From contig CAJTZL010000035.1 in NCBI GenBank assembly GCA_910583695.1, positions 1 through 29,483 of the forward strand: 29,483 nt of DNA, given 5' to 3'. The translations under genes were made by a program, and so were the position numbers. The DNA comes from an uncultured Oscillibacter sp. (GTDB lineage: Bacteria > Bacillota > Clostridia > Oscillospirales > Oscillospiraceae). Below, one piece after another: positions 1 to 7,376 of this stretch. The notes beneath the pieces were generated by a model. That model was given only the letters and a program-made list of their open reading frames with translations, was not told the origin of the DNA and ran no database searches. Within the stretch, counting starts at the first letter, position 1; each line of letters opens with the position of its first letter.

Positions 1-31
1 CAACCGAAACGGCAAGGCGCATAGGAACTCA

Positions 32-70
32 AAAAGACGGTACAGCCCTTGTAATTGGGGCTATACCGCC
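32..70 (-). terminator. Rho-independent terminator after the truncated methyltransferase
   Basis: On the minus strand a 13-bp stem (70-58 pairing with 48-36, two G-U wobbles) with a 9-nt loop is followed by a run of five T. It starts only 10 nt after the stop codon of the truncated methyltransferase gene, so it would end that transcript. It may have been brought next to the gene by the event that removed the gene's 3' end. Confidence 0.7.
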
Positions 71-80
71 TAATCTGAAA

Positions 81-1646
81 TTACTTCCCTCTAACCGTAA
101 ACATTTCGTCTTTCTGCGTTTTCGTCATCATAGACGCGCCCACAAACGGCGGGTTTCCCATGATATAGTCCAACTCATGTTTGGGAACAACGCTTTCCCA
201 ATCCAGCCGCAGGGCATTCCCCTCGGTGATATTGGCATAGGATTTCAACGGCAGGAAGTCCAGCGTCATATGGACAACATCCTCGGTTTCTTTCATCATC
301 TGACTTTCTGCAATCCATAGGGCGGTCTTTGCTACTGTCACAGCAAAATCATTGATTTCAATACCGTAAAACTGGCCGATGGAGACTTGAATAATCCCAT
401 CAAAATCCATGCTGATCTGATCTGTCATGCACCGCAAAACCTCATTTTCCAGCTTGCGGAGAGATATGTAAGTTTCTGTCAGAAAGTTTCCAGAACCACA
501 AGCGGGGTCAAGAAATGTCAGACTTGCTAATTTGCTCTGAAATGCTTTCAGCTTGGCCTTGCGGGTCTTGTCTACCGTGATTTCCTTGATATCCTCCAAC
601 TCGGCCCGCAGTCCATCCAGAAACAGCGGGTCAATGACTTTGTGGATGTTTTCAATACTGGTGTAGTGCATCCCGCCGCTACGCCGGGTTTCCGGGTTTA
701 AGGTGCTTTCAAAGACCGCGCCGAATATCGTCGGACTGATAGCAGACCAATCAAAATCTGCGCTGGCCTTTGCTAAAATCAGGTCGATCACTTCATCCCC
801 TAAACGGGGAATCTCTATATTTTCATCCGCGAACAAACCACCGTTGACATAGGGGAATGCGGCAAGATCATCGTCAAGGTATTTGTCCCGCTGTTCCGGC
901 TTTTGGTCAAGAACGTGGAATAAGTTGATAAGGGCGCGTCTGTCCTCAGCCCGATGGCGCTCCAAATAGTTGTGGAACATCCCATGAGCACCGAATATCC
1001 CCGCATCCTCGGCATAGAGGCAGAACACAAGACGGACACACAGCGCGTTCAGACTTTTCAGAGTTTCCTCGGCCTCCGGGTCTTTGTACTGCTTCAACAG
1101 GGCATCGTAGAGGACACCGACAATCTCGCCCGCTTGCAGCGATACCTCCATCTCTTTTTTGATATTGGTATCACCTGTATCCACCAAAAACTGCAAGCGG
1201 TAATATTCCCTTTCCAAGTCGCACAGCTTAATGATTTCCGGGTCGCCCGTGGGCCGCTCCATATCGTAAACATAGAACTCGGCAAAGTTACAAGTAACAA
1301 TCCAGCGGGGCCGTTGGGAATAGGGTAACTCGGCGGCGTAGCGTTTGGCCTGCTGAAACGGGGACAGGAGAGAGCCGTCAGACTGCTTGATGGGCTTGTT
1401 CAGTTCTTTCCCCAAGCTTTTCTGTTCGATCAGGACGTGGGTGGACGGGATAAAGCCGTCAATAAAGCTGGTATGGTCAAGCATGATTTGATCTTCAAAG
1501 GTGATAAATTTATCCGGTTCTTCCACGCCATAAACCTTTTGCAGCAACGCAAGCCAAAAGCTCTGACTGTGGCCTTTCTCATAACCTTTGCCCTGCCAAT
1601 CGGCGGCAAACTGTTTTGCGGCGGCACGGCGCTGTGCATCTGTCAT
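81..1646 (-). pseudogene. MmeI-like type IIG restriction-modification enzyme, C-terminally truncated
   Basis: This 521-residue product matches the N-terminal and catalytic parts of the single-chain MmeI/YeeA-type restriction-modification enzymes. Near the N-terminus D63, E74 and K76 form a PD-(D/E)xK-like nuclease motif (D-x10-E-x-K). The SAM-binding motif I, DPACGSGNF, is at 380-388 and the adenine-methylation motif IV, NPPF, at 498-501. Full-length members are usually about 900 residues or more and carry a target-recognition domain after motif IV. Here a TAA comes 20 residues after NPPF, and the frame beyond it does not look like the family, so the specificity domain is gone. The start at 1646 has GGGAGG 8 nt upstream; an in-frame ATG at 1697 does not. 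Its GC content is clearly below that of the region after 4250, suggesting horizontal origin. Probably inactive, because target recognition is missing. Confidence 0.8.
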
Positions 1647-1698
1647 AGCGGTATCCTCCCGGTCGTTTTTTCTATAGGATACCACAAAGCGGCGCATT

Positions 1699-1718
1699 TT
1701 TCCAGATCAAACTGGAAA
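1699..1718. promoter_or_regulatory. Inverted repeat upstream of the methyltransferase gene
   Basis: TTTCCAG-6 nt-CTGGAAA is a perfect 7-bp inverted repeat about 55 nt upstream of the methyltransferase start. Its size and position would suit a dimeric regulator site. No clear -35/-10 pair was found beside it, so the role is unproven. Confidence 0.3.
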
Positions 1719-2096
1719 TCATCAGCTATTGCGTTTTTGAGATAATAACGGCTATTTTTGATACATGGTGCAGACAAGTTGAAATTTTTGTTTTTCGCTT
1801 AACTTAACAGGGATTTTCAGATAATGGATTCTCAAAAAAATATGGGGTTGAAAAAATGCACTCTTATAATTTTTGCTACAGAGCACAGACAAGTTGATTT
1901 TTCCTGCTAATCAGAATTATTCTGGCAAGTTCAAAAACACTATATTTTTTGATACACTCATGGGAGATGTTGATATTTACTTGAAAACGTTCACTTTCAA
2001 GGCCGATTTTCCTACTGTTAAGATAAGGCGGCACATCTTTTAGAAAAAATCCTTGATTTTGGCCCCTAAATCAGCCTTTTCAAAAAATATATATGG
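1719..2096. other. AT-rich intergenic region between methyltransferase and IS
   Basis: I see no credible gene here. The stretch is AT-rich compared with the rest of the window and contains three imperfect direct repeats (annotated separately) and one copy of a 12-nt sequence (1796-1807) that recurs at 4195-4206 on the far side of the transposase. It is probably mobile-element flank or decayed sequence. Confidence 0.5.
1754..1980. repeat. Three imperfect direct repeats
   Basis: Copies begin near 1754, 1869 and 1944. The shared pattern is T-rich, then G(A/C)TACA, a short variable part, then GCAGACAAGTTGA or a close variant. The first two copies share the 12-nt core CAGACAAGTTGA; the third is more diverged and ends in GATGTTGAT. 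The copies lie about 115 and 76 nt apart. They could be transposase or replication-protein binding repeats, or remnants of element ends. Confidence 0.5.
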
Positions 2097-2130
2097 AGAG
2101 GGGGCGGAAGTTTAAACTTCCACCCCCTCT
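2097..2130. terminator. Bidirectional terminator hairpin at the transposase 3' end
   Basis: A 17-bp stem with one mismatch (G-U on the minus-strand RNA) and almost no loop ends 3 nt past the transposase stop codon. On the plus strand it runs straight into six T, a canonical terminator that would keep outside transcription from running antisense into the transposase. On the minus strand a weaker T-rich tract follows. Confidence 0.75.
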
Positions 2131-2133
2131 TTT

Positions 2134-3429
2134 TTAAGCGGCTACCCGGTAAACAAAACCAGGAAAACCTTTGACGCGAAGATTGCGTTGATCTTGCCGT
2201 CCCGGCCTGATGGGTACGGTATATCTCGCGATGTCGTTCAGTAGCTTGTCGGCATCTGCCTTCGGCGTTCGGATGAACTCCCGGCACAACGCCACGGCCA
2301 TTTTGAAATTGACTTTATAGGCGTATATGCCGTCTTTCGGCTGTCGGATAACGGCCTCCCGACAAATGCGGCTTGCGAAGTTAAAGGCGGTCAGGTTAGC
2401 AAAAATCTCCTGTTCCGCAAAAGCATCTGATTTTCCGTGAAGATTGACTAATCCCAGCGCGTACTTTAAGTCTCTAAAGCCTGTCTCTATCCCCCAGCGA
2501 AGGTGATAAAGGGCTTTCACATCCTCCAACGTGAAGGAACGCGGCAAGGATGTGGCAACGGTCTCAAACTCACCATTGTCCAGCAGGAAACGGCATATAC
2601 GGAAATGCATGGGGTAGTAATTGCCAAAATCCCAGCGCCCGCGTCTGGTTTTGGAACCCGGTTTTGACTTCTTTGGAATTTGCAGAAACACATAATTTTT
2701 GTTTTGTTTGTCTGTATTTTTCTGGGTAGTGCAGATGGAAAAGGAAATGTCGCAGTCCAGCTCCAACATGGGTAGTTTCGCTACCTCACGCATGGCTGAA
2801 CGGCTCTGCTTAACCCGTATAAGGAAATCTACATTGGGTTTTTCTATCATATACGCAATGGGATTATATCCCTCTAGGCCGCGATCCGCCGTGATAAGCG
2901 TCTTTTGGTCAAAGGTATTTTGTTTCAGCATTGTGATTAGCGCCCCGATCTCGTCTTTCCTCGGCTCTGGCTGTATCACAGCATCGGTGAAGGTACGAGA
3001 AAGAAGATCGTACATGGGCGTCAAATGCAACTGATTGACACCGTTGGGGATGCCCTCATTGCAAACAAATGATGGGGCTGTAGGATTGTGAGGAAGATTA
3101 ACTGCTGTGCCGTCTACAGCGACAAGGCGGTATCCTCGGAAAAGTTCATTATCTACACAATCAGCGTTGAAACGGCGGAACACATCTCGGAATGTCTCCG
3201 GGGCAATCTGCGCCCGGCGCTGGCTGACGGCGGATGCAGTGACATCGATACCGGCAGTGTGCAGAATCTTATCTAAAGAGCCGCCCTCTGCGCCGATCAA
3301 AAGGCGGATGATATCAGCAACGGACAGCTTGCGATTGCGTGACATCTGGCCCGCCCCTGCTTTCTCCGCCGCCGCTTTAATTGAATCATCAAGTGCCTGT
3401 TTAAGGCAAGTATTTGTTGCGGCGCTCAT
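2134..3429 (-). CDS. IS4-family DDE transposase
   Basis: The protein (431 residues) has the DDE transposase layout of the IS4 family: first Asp in VAVDGT (D106), second in TADRG (D182), and the Glu in the family signature YHLRWGIETGFRDLK (E315, Y-x2-R-x3-E-x6-R/K). It would cut and join its own element's ends. Length and motif spacing are normal, so it looks intact. Its ATG overlaps the TGA of the upstream 121-residue ORF (ATGA at 3426-3429), which implies translational coupling. GC content is lower than in the flanking chromosome, as expected for a recently acquired element. I am confident of the family but not of the subgroup. Confidence 0.92.
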   Translation of the reverse strand: MSAATNTCLKQALDDSIKAAAEKAGAGQMSRNRKLSVADIIRLLIGAEGGSLDKILHTAGIDVTASAVSQRRAQIAPETFRDVFRRFNADCVDNELFRGYRLVAVDGTAVNLPHNPTAPSFVCNEGIPNGVNQLHLTPMYDLLSRTFTDAVIQPEPRKDEIGALITMLKQNTFDQKTLITADRGLEGYNPIAYMIEKPNVDFLIRVKQSRSAMREVAKLPMLELDCDISFSICTTQKNTDKQNKNYVFLQIPKKSKPGSKTRRGRWDFGNYYPMHFRICRFLLDNGEFETVATSLPRSFTLEDVKALYHLRWGIETGFRDLKYALGLVNLHGKSDAFAEQEIFANLTAFNFASRICREAVIRQPKDGIYAYKVNFKMAVALCREFIRTPKADADKLLNDIARYTVPIRPGRQDQRNLRVKGFPGFVYRVAA

Positions 3430-3791
3430 GGCCGTTCCTCGCTATTTTTTGATAGCAAATAATTAACAACGACATGTGCTAAGTTGGGCAAGGCTCCATT
3501 TTCTTCGAGTAAATCTAAGATTTCCTGCTTGCTAACTGGAAGAACACCATGTACGTTGATAATTTCAACAGTCAGATTACCACAAGTAGCCCGAACGGAT
3601 AGATTGCCAATTCGAATGCAATTTTTCTCCGGCTTAAGTGCATTGAGTAGTAGTACTAGCAGATAATAGAACAGCATTTCGGCAAGGCAATGCACTTGCT
3701 CAAAACTTTTGGGAGATGCAGAAGAGAATCGGCGATTGGAAATATTTTCTCCATTCAAATAGATAGCGAACTGAACGTAAATTCGATGCAT
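3426..3791 (-). CDS. Accessory ORF translationally coupled to the transposase
   Basis: I do not recognise this 121-residue protein. It has a ribosome site (AAAGGAG, 6 nt before the ATG) and its stop overlaps the transposase start by 4 nt, so the two are very likely one transcription and translation unit. The middle (about residues 35-52) is hydrophobic with many Leu and Tyr; the C-terminal half looks like a small mixed alpha/beta domain. It has no visible helix-turn-helix or catalytic motif. It may modulate transposase expression or activity, or its translation may simply set transposase dosage. No function is assigned. Confidence 0.7.
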   Translation of the reverse strand: MHRIYVQFAIYLNGENISNRRFSSASPKSFEQVHCLAEMLFYYLLVLLLNALKPEKNCIRIGNLSVRATCGNLTVEIINVHGVLPVSKQEILDLLEENGALPNLAHVVVNYLLSKNSEERP

Positions 3792-4168
3792 TTTTTACTC
3801 CTTTACTAAAAGGCCACTTAATTTGACAACCGATTTACGCACATTCGCCTTTCAAATATGCAACGATTGCCACCGAAAAAGAGCAAAATAAGTCCGCACA
3901 CAACAACAGAACCCCCTTTCGGCAGGAAATTCTGTTATCGTGCGCGGTGCTAGTCACTCTTCAATATGACGGCAACTCGTCGCTTGTTTTTAATCTCTTA
4001 ATACATAAAATAAATTAAACAATCAAAAATCTCTCATATGCGGGCTGTGGGCCGCCAAGGCCAATGCCATTCTTATGATACATCATAGACGCAAAATGTG
4101 TCAAGCGGGAATATGTAAACAATCTTTGAATATATTAACTTAACCTAGTTTTTGATTACATAAAAACA
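3792..4168. other. AT-rich intergenic region upstream of the IS genes
   Basis: I see no credible gene here. It should contain the promoter of the transposase operon (reading left), but no clear -35/-10 pair stood out. The GC content changes sharply a little to the right of it, where the SLH gene begins, so it probably marks the edge of the acquired island. Confidence 0.45.
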
Positions 4169-4202
4169 GTTAAGCGCAGGAAAAAGCATTCCTGCGCTTA
4201 AC
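4169..4202 (-). terminator. Terminator of the SLH protein gene
   Basis: A perfect 14-bp stem (4169-4182 with 4189-4202) and 6-nt loop are followed on the minus strand by TGTTTTT. It lies about 50 nt after the stop codon of the SLH gene and fits a Rho-independent terminator. Its right arm overlaps one copy of the repeated CGCTTAACTTAA sequence. Confidence 0.75.
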
Positions 4203-4249
4203 TTAATGACATTGGCCGGAAGGCACAGTCCTTTTCTGTTTCCAGATAT

Positions 4250-5395
4250 TTAGAGATTGGCACTGACCGAACAGCTCACCGTATAACCGGCCAGCATGTC
4301 GAAGTTGAAATAGCTGTCCTGGGAGATCGTGACTCGGCGGACCAGGGACCCGCCAATCCGGTCATCCTCGCTGAAATCCTGAGTGAGGGAGATATCGCCG
4401 GTCTCATCACCGGTATCCACAAAGCGGAGGCGGTTGTGGCCGCCCTCCCAGGGGATCATGTCGGCAAAGGCTTCGTCCCAGCGGAGGAAGGTGAAGATAT
4501 AGCTCTGGCTGGGCTGGTCCGGGTTGTCAAAGCGGACCTGATAATTGCAGGCCTGAAACAGAGGAAAGGGTACCTGGACGGTGAAAACCGCCTCATGGGG
4601 GGAATAGACGCACACTGTAACCTCCGCGTCATAGAGGCCCTCGCTGGTGAACTCGCTGCCGTCCAGCCCCAGGGAGCGGGCCTCGCCGCTTCCGCTGTAG
4701 GTCCGCTGGGGGTGGGCCGCATCCGGCTCCTGTCCAGGAGCCGGGGGGACCGATTCTTCCGGGAGGTAGACCGCTTCCCCGGAGGACGCCTCGTTCAGGC
4801 AGCGGTACAGGAAGGTGACAATCTGCCCCCGGGTGCAGGGTTCGTCGGGAGAGAAGGTGGTTTCGGAGGTACCGGAGGTGATGCCCGCCTCCACGGCCCA
4901 GGCCACGGCCTGCGCACAGTCTGCGCTGGGGGATACGTCGGTGAAGGTCCCCGGGGAGCTGGCGGCGGGAGACCCGGCATAGTGCCAGAGGAAGCTCATG
5001 GCCGTGCCTCGGGTGCAGGGGGCCGTGGGGTCGAAGAGGACGCCCCCCGCAGGGACGGGAACGGCGCCGGAGGGGAAGTCCGCGCTGCTTAAAATGCCTG
5101 CCTCAAAGCCCCAGGCCACGGCCTGCTGAAAGGCCGGGTTGAGAGCCGACGCCTCCCCCATAAGCTCCGCCTCAGGGGAACCGGCGGCCCGCCAGAGGAA
5201 GGTGAGAATCTGCCCCTGGGTGCAGAGGGCGTCGGGAGAGAAGGTGTCCTCGGAGGTTCCGGTGGTGATGCCCCGTTCCACGGCCCAGGCGATGGGCGCG
5301 GCATAGTACAGCCCCTCGTCCACGTCGGCGAAAGCGGCGGCGCTGCCCGTCAGCAGGGTCAGAGCCAGGAAGAAAGCGGCCAGCGTCTTTTTCAT
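4250..5395 (-). CDS. Secreted protein with three S-layer homology repeats
   Basis: The 381-residue protein starts with a classical signal peptide (Lys-Lys, hydrophobic core, Ala-rich cleavage region near residue 23). Three SLH repeats follow, at roughly 20-70, 85-140 and 145-200, each with the AxxWAVExGI and FxPxxxCTRG-type pattern. SLH repeats usually anchor proteins to secondary cell-wall polymer at the surface. After a Pro-rich linker, residues about 225-381 form a domain I do not recognise. The start has GAGGTG upstream and a near-consensus vegetative promoter. The gene is monocistronic, with its own terminator, and diverges from the ferredoxin operon. The cargo domain's role is unknown. 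Confidence 0.88.
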   Translation of the reverse strand: MKKTLAAFFLALTLLTGSAAAFADVDEGLYYAAPIAWAVERGITTGTSEDTFSPDALCTQGQILTFLWRAAGSPEAELMGEASALNPAFQQAVAWGFEAGILSSADFPSGAVPVPAGGVLFDPTAPCTRGTAMSFLWHYAGSPAASSPGTFTDVSPSADCAQAVAWAVEAGITSGTSETTFSPDEPCTRGQIVTFLYRCLNEASSGEAVYLPEESVPPAPGQEPDAAHPQRTYSGSGEARSLGLDGSEFTSEGLYDAEVTVCVYSPHEAVFTVQVPFPLFQACNYQVRFDNPDQPSQSYIFTFLRWDEAFADMIPWEGGHNRLRFVDTGDETGDISLTQDFSEDDRIGGSLVRRVTISQDSYFNFDMLAGYTVSCSVSANL

Positions 5396-5446
5396 ATGCG
5401 CGCACCTCGTTTCCTTTTAAAATTCCGGCTGCAAGAGCCAGACCCT

Positions 5447-5475
5447 ATTGTAAGATATTTTTTTCCTCCTGGCAA
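5447..5475 (-). promoter_or_regulatory. Vegetative (sigma-A) promoter of the SLH gene
   Basis: On the minus strand TTGCCA (5475-5470), a 17-nt spacer and TACAAT (5452-5447) form a near-consensus promoter about 50 nt upstream of the SLH start codon. An odd palindrome, GCCCCTAAGGGGC (5476-5488), touches the upstream edge of the -35 and could be an operator. Confidence 0.75.
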
Positions 5476-5505
5476 GCCCCTAAGGGGCAAAAACCACAAT
5501 TTGTA

Positions 5506-5523
5506 TGTTACATCTTTGTTACA
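5506..5523. promoter_or_regulatory. Tandem TGTTACA repeats in the divergent control region
   Basis: TGTTACA occurs twice (5506-5512 and 5517-5523), 11 nt apart start to start, which puts both on the same face of the helix. They lie between the two divergent promoters, so a tandemly bound activator or repressor for either side is possible. No regulator is assigned. Confidence 0.35.
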
Positions 5524-5578
5524 GACACAAGGGATAGTCCCTGTTTTCGACAAAGACCACAAAAAGCGCCCAAGGGTC

Positions 5579-5607
5579 TTGACAGGTGCGCCAAAAGAAA
5601 GTATATT
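5579..5607 (+). promoter_or_regulatory. Vegetative promoter of the ferredoxin operon
   Basis: TTGACA (5579-5584), a 17-nt spacer and TATATT (5602-5607) form a strong sigma-A promoter. It is followed by AGGAGGG at 5631-5637 and the ATG at 5643. The ArsR-type regulator encoded last in the operon is the natural candidate to act here. Confidence 0.85.
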
Positions 5608-5642
5608 AGTATTATCTTAATTACTTATTCAGGAGGGTATTT

Positions 5643-5849
5643 ATGGCGCGTTCAAAAAGACTGGCCCGGGTGGGCCGGGAGTGCGTGGCCTGCGGGACCT
5701 GCATGAAGGTCTGCCCCCGGGCAGCCATCCGGGTGGTGTCGGGCGTGGTGGCCCGGGTGAACGGGGAGCTGTGCATAGGCTGCGGGAAATGCGCCGGGGT
5801 CTGCCCGGCGGACGTGATCGCCATGGTGGAGAGGGGGAGTGGGGAATGA
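5643..5849 (+). CDS. Small 2[4Fe-4S] ferredoxin
   Basis: The 68-residue protein carries two CxxCxxCxxxCP cluster motifs (Cys 14, 17, 20, 24 and 44, 47, 50, 54), so it should hold two [4Fe-4S] clusters and carry low-potential electrons in the cytoplasm. AGGAGGG is 5 nt upstream of the ATG. Its stop overlaps the start of the next gene by 4 nt (ATGA), so translation is coupled to the membrane Fe-S protein, its likely electron partner. It is the first gene of a three-gene operon ending with an ArsR regulator. The very basic N-terminus is slightly unusual. Confidence 0.92.
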   Translation: MARSKRLARVGRECVACGTCMKVCPRAAIRVVSGVVARVNGELCIGCGKCAGVCPADVIAMVERGSGE

Positions 5850-6469
5850 AGAAGAAGTGGTACGACTACCTTTGGATCGGGGAGCTTTTGTACTGGGTCC
5901 TGGGCCTGTGCAACATCCTGTTCGCCTGGCTGGGGATGCTGTTTTTCTCCATTCCGCTGCTGGTGGCTCTGATTGGCGGGAGCAAGGCCTACTGCCATCG
6001 CTACTGTGGACGGGGACAGCTTCTGGGCCTTCTGGGGAGGAAGCTGTCCCGGAACGCGCCGCCGCCCAGGTTCCTCCGAAGCCGCTGGTTCCGGTACGGC
6101 TTCCTGGCCTTTTTCATGGTCATGTTTGGCCTGATGCTGCGGGGAACCTGGATGGTTTTCACCGGGGCGCCCCTGCGGCAGACGGTGACACTGCTGTGGG
6201 TGTTCAAGCTGCCCTGGCAGTGGGCGGAGGTGGACATGGTGGCCCCCTGGATTGCCCAGTTCGCCTTTGGCTTTTACGGCGTCATGATGACCTCCACGGT
6301 GCTGGGGCTTGCAACCATGGCGCTGTTCCGGCCCCGGTCCTGGTGCGTTTACTGCCCCATGGGTACCATGACCCAGGGCATCTGCATGCTGAAACAAAAG
6401 AAGGAGGACGGCGGCTGTGGAGGAGAAGGCCAAGCGCATTGCGGAGCTGCTGAAAATTCTGGCCAATGA
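5846..6469 (+). CDS. Membrane 4Fe-4S protein, NapH/polyferredoxin-like
   Basis: The 207-residue protein has about four hydrophobic segments (near residues 10-28, 31-45, 86-108 and 145-163). It has paired-cysteine motifs of the NapH/CcoG/NosR-like membrane iron-sulfur family: CHRYCGRG after the second segment and CVYCPMGTMTQ after the last. Such proteins usually pass electrons between a membrane pool and cytoplasmic ferredoxin. The first motif ends in CGRG rather than the common CP, and the classical C-terminal 2[4Fe-4S] ferredoxin domain is missing, but the coupled upstream gene supplies exactly such a domain as a separate protein. The last 53 nt overlap the ArsR gene in another frame. The substrate is unknown. 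Confidence 0.8.
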   Translation: MKKKWYDYLWIGELLYWVLGLCNILFAWLGMLFFSIPLLVALIGGSKAYCHRYCGRGQLLGLLGRKLSRNAPPPRFLRSRWFRYGFLAFFMVMFGLMLRGTWMVFTGAPLRQTVTLLWVFKLPWQWAEVDMVAPWIAQFAFGFYGVMMTSTVLGLATMALFRPRSWCVYCPMGTMTQGICMLKQKKEDGGCGGEGQAHCGAAENSGQ

Positions 6470-6701
6470 GCACCGGCTGCTCATTCTCTGCGCCTTGAAG
6501 AAGGGACCGCTGAGCGTGGGAGAAATCCACCGCTTTACGCCCAACATCACCGCCCCGGCGCTGTCCCAGCATCTGAACCAGCTGCGGATGGCGGGGATTC
6601 TGGAGTCGGAGAAGCAGGGGATGAATGTAATTTACCGGATTCAGGACCAGCGGGCGACGGCCCTTCTGGGGGCGATTCAGGAATACTATTGCAGGGACTG
6701 A
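6417..6701 (+). CDS. ArsR/SmtB-type repressor with a BigR/SqrR-like cysteine pair
   Basis: The 94-residue protein is a winged-helix ArsR-family repressor; the recognition region contains APALSQHLNQLRMAG and the wing GMNVIYRI. The usual ELCVCDL metal site is absent. Instead there is Cys25 in LLILCAL and Cys92 in the C-terminal YYCRD. From memory, this matches the positions of the two reactive cysteines in the persulfide sensors BigR and SqrR, which form a polysulfide bridge. It starts with GTG, 9 nt after an AAGGAGG that lies inside the upstream gene, and overlaps that gene by 53 nt. It probably represses its own operon. The ArsR assignment is firm; sulfide or redox sensing is inference. Confidence 0.88.
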   Translation: MEEKAKRIAELLKILANEHRLLILCALKKGPLSVGEIHRFTPNITAPALSQHLNQLRMAGILESEKQGMNVIYRIQDQRATALLGAIQEYYCRD

Positions 6702-6718
6702 GCCCGGCGGGGCCATGA

Positions 6719-6756
6719 GGGGGAAACGGGCCGGCGCATGCCGGCCCGTTTCCCCC
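6719..6756. terminator. Bidirectional terminator between convergent genes
   Basis: A perfect 17-bp stem (6719-6735 with 6740-6756) with a GCAT loop lies between the ArsR stop and the stop of the convergent DUF2680-like gene. Only a short T run (TTTA) follows on the plus side. It most likely ends transcription from both directions. Confidence 0.75.
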
Positions 6757-6757
6757 T

Positions 6758-7204
6758 TTAAGCGCAGAGATTCCGGCAGTGCCCGCTGCGCAGACCCCGT
6801 CCGCAGCCAGGGCCCATGCCGCCGCCAAAGCCGCCGCCCATGCCGCTGCCCGGACTGCAGAAACCGCTTCCGAGGCCGCCGCAGGCCGCCTGGCGCTGCT
6901 GCAGGGCCTCCAGCCGGGCATCCGCCTGGGCCTGGGTCGGGAGACCCTCCGCTGCCCAGGCGGCCAGCGTCTGCGCCTGCATCTCCCATACCGCCGCCTG
7001 AAACTCCTCCAAGGCCCCGGCCTCGGCGGCGATGGTTCCATAGCTCTTGCCGGACCAGCGCTCCGCCTGGACCTCCTCCAGCGTTTTTCCGGTGACGCCG
7101 GCGGCGGCCTCGGCGGGGGTGGCATAGAGGGGAGCCGCCAGGGCCGAGGTGGTGAGGGAGAGGACGGCGATGCCGCCCGCAAGAATCTGCTTCAGATGCT
7201 TCAT
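6758..7204 (-). CDS. Exported DUF2680-like protein with Gly/Cys-rich tail
   Basis: The 148-residue protein has a signal peptide (cleavage near the Ala-rich ALAAP, residue about 25). A short helical domain follows, resembling DUF2680/YckD-type envelope proteins: TGKTLEEVQAE, then a helix with LPTQAQADARLEALQQRQ. The tail from about residue 110 is rich in Gly, Met, Cys and one His, with four Cys, and could bind metal or form disulfides. The start at 7204 is chosen for its GGAAAGGAG ribosome site; upstream in-frame ATGs lack one. It is divergent from a two-component system, as CpxP is from CpxRA, so it may be a feedback or stress partner of that kinase. This role is inferred from context. Confidence 0.75.
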   Translation of the reverse strand: MKHLKQILAGGIAVLSLTTSALAAPLYATPAEAAAGVTGKTLEEVQAERWSGKSYGTIAAEAGALEEFQAAVWEMQAQTLAAWAAEGLPTQAQADARLEALQQRQAACGGLGSGFCSPGSGMGGGFGGGMGPGCGRGLRSGHCRNLCA

Positions 7205-7376
7205 GATCAATTGCTCCTTTCCAAAATTCCCGTTTGGTGAGAAGAGCTTACCAGTCCCATGTGTCAGCCGTGTGGCAGGAGGATGCCGGTTTCCGCTCTT
7301 TTTCCGCCGTCTGACACAGGGTTGCCATATACCGGCGCTATACTTGCCTTCCAGATCAAGGACGGAGGAATCTGCC

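Larger units (their letters stand above)
2097..3791 (-). mobile_element. IS4-family insertion sequence (core, ends not resolved)
   Basis: The core holds a 121-residue ORF overlapping a 431-residue DDE transposase, closed by a terminator hairpin. I could not identify convincing long terminal inverted repeats. One possible reading puts the element at about 1808-4194, because CGCTTAACTTAA occurs at 1796-1807 and 4195-4206 and both inner ends begin CAGG(G/A)AT when read inward. That reading conflicts with a hairpin that spans the right copy, so the boundaries given here are only those of the genes and terminator. Confidence 0.6.

Noticed and set aside
1..80. Continuation of the methyltransferase past its stop
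   Set aside because: Reading on in the same frame after the TAA gives sequence that does not resemble the family, so a simple nonsense mutation is not supported.
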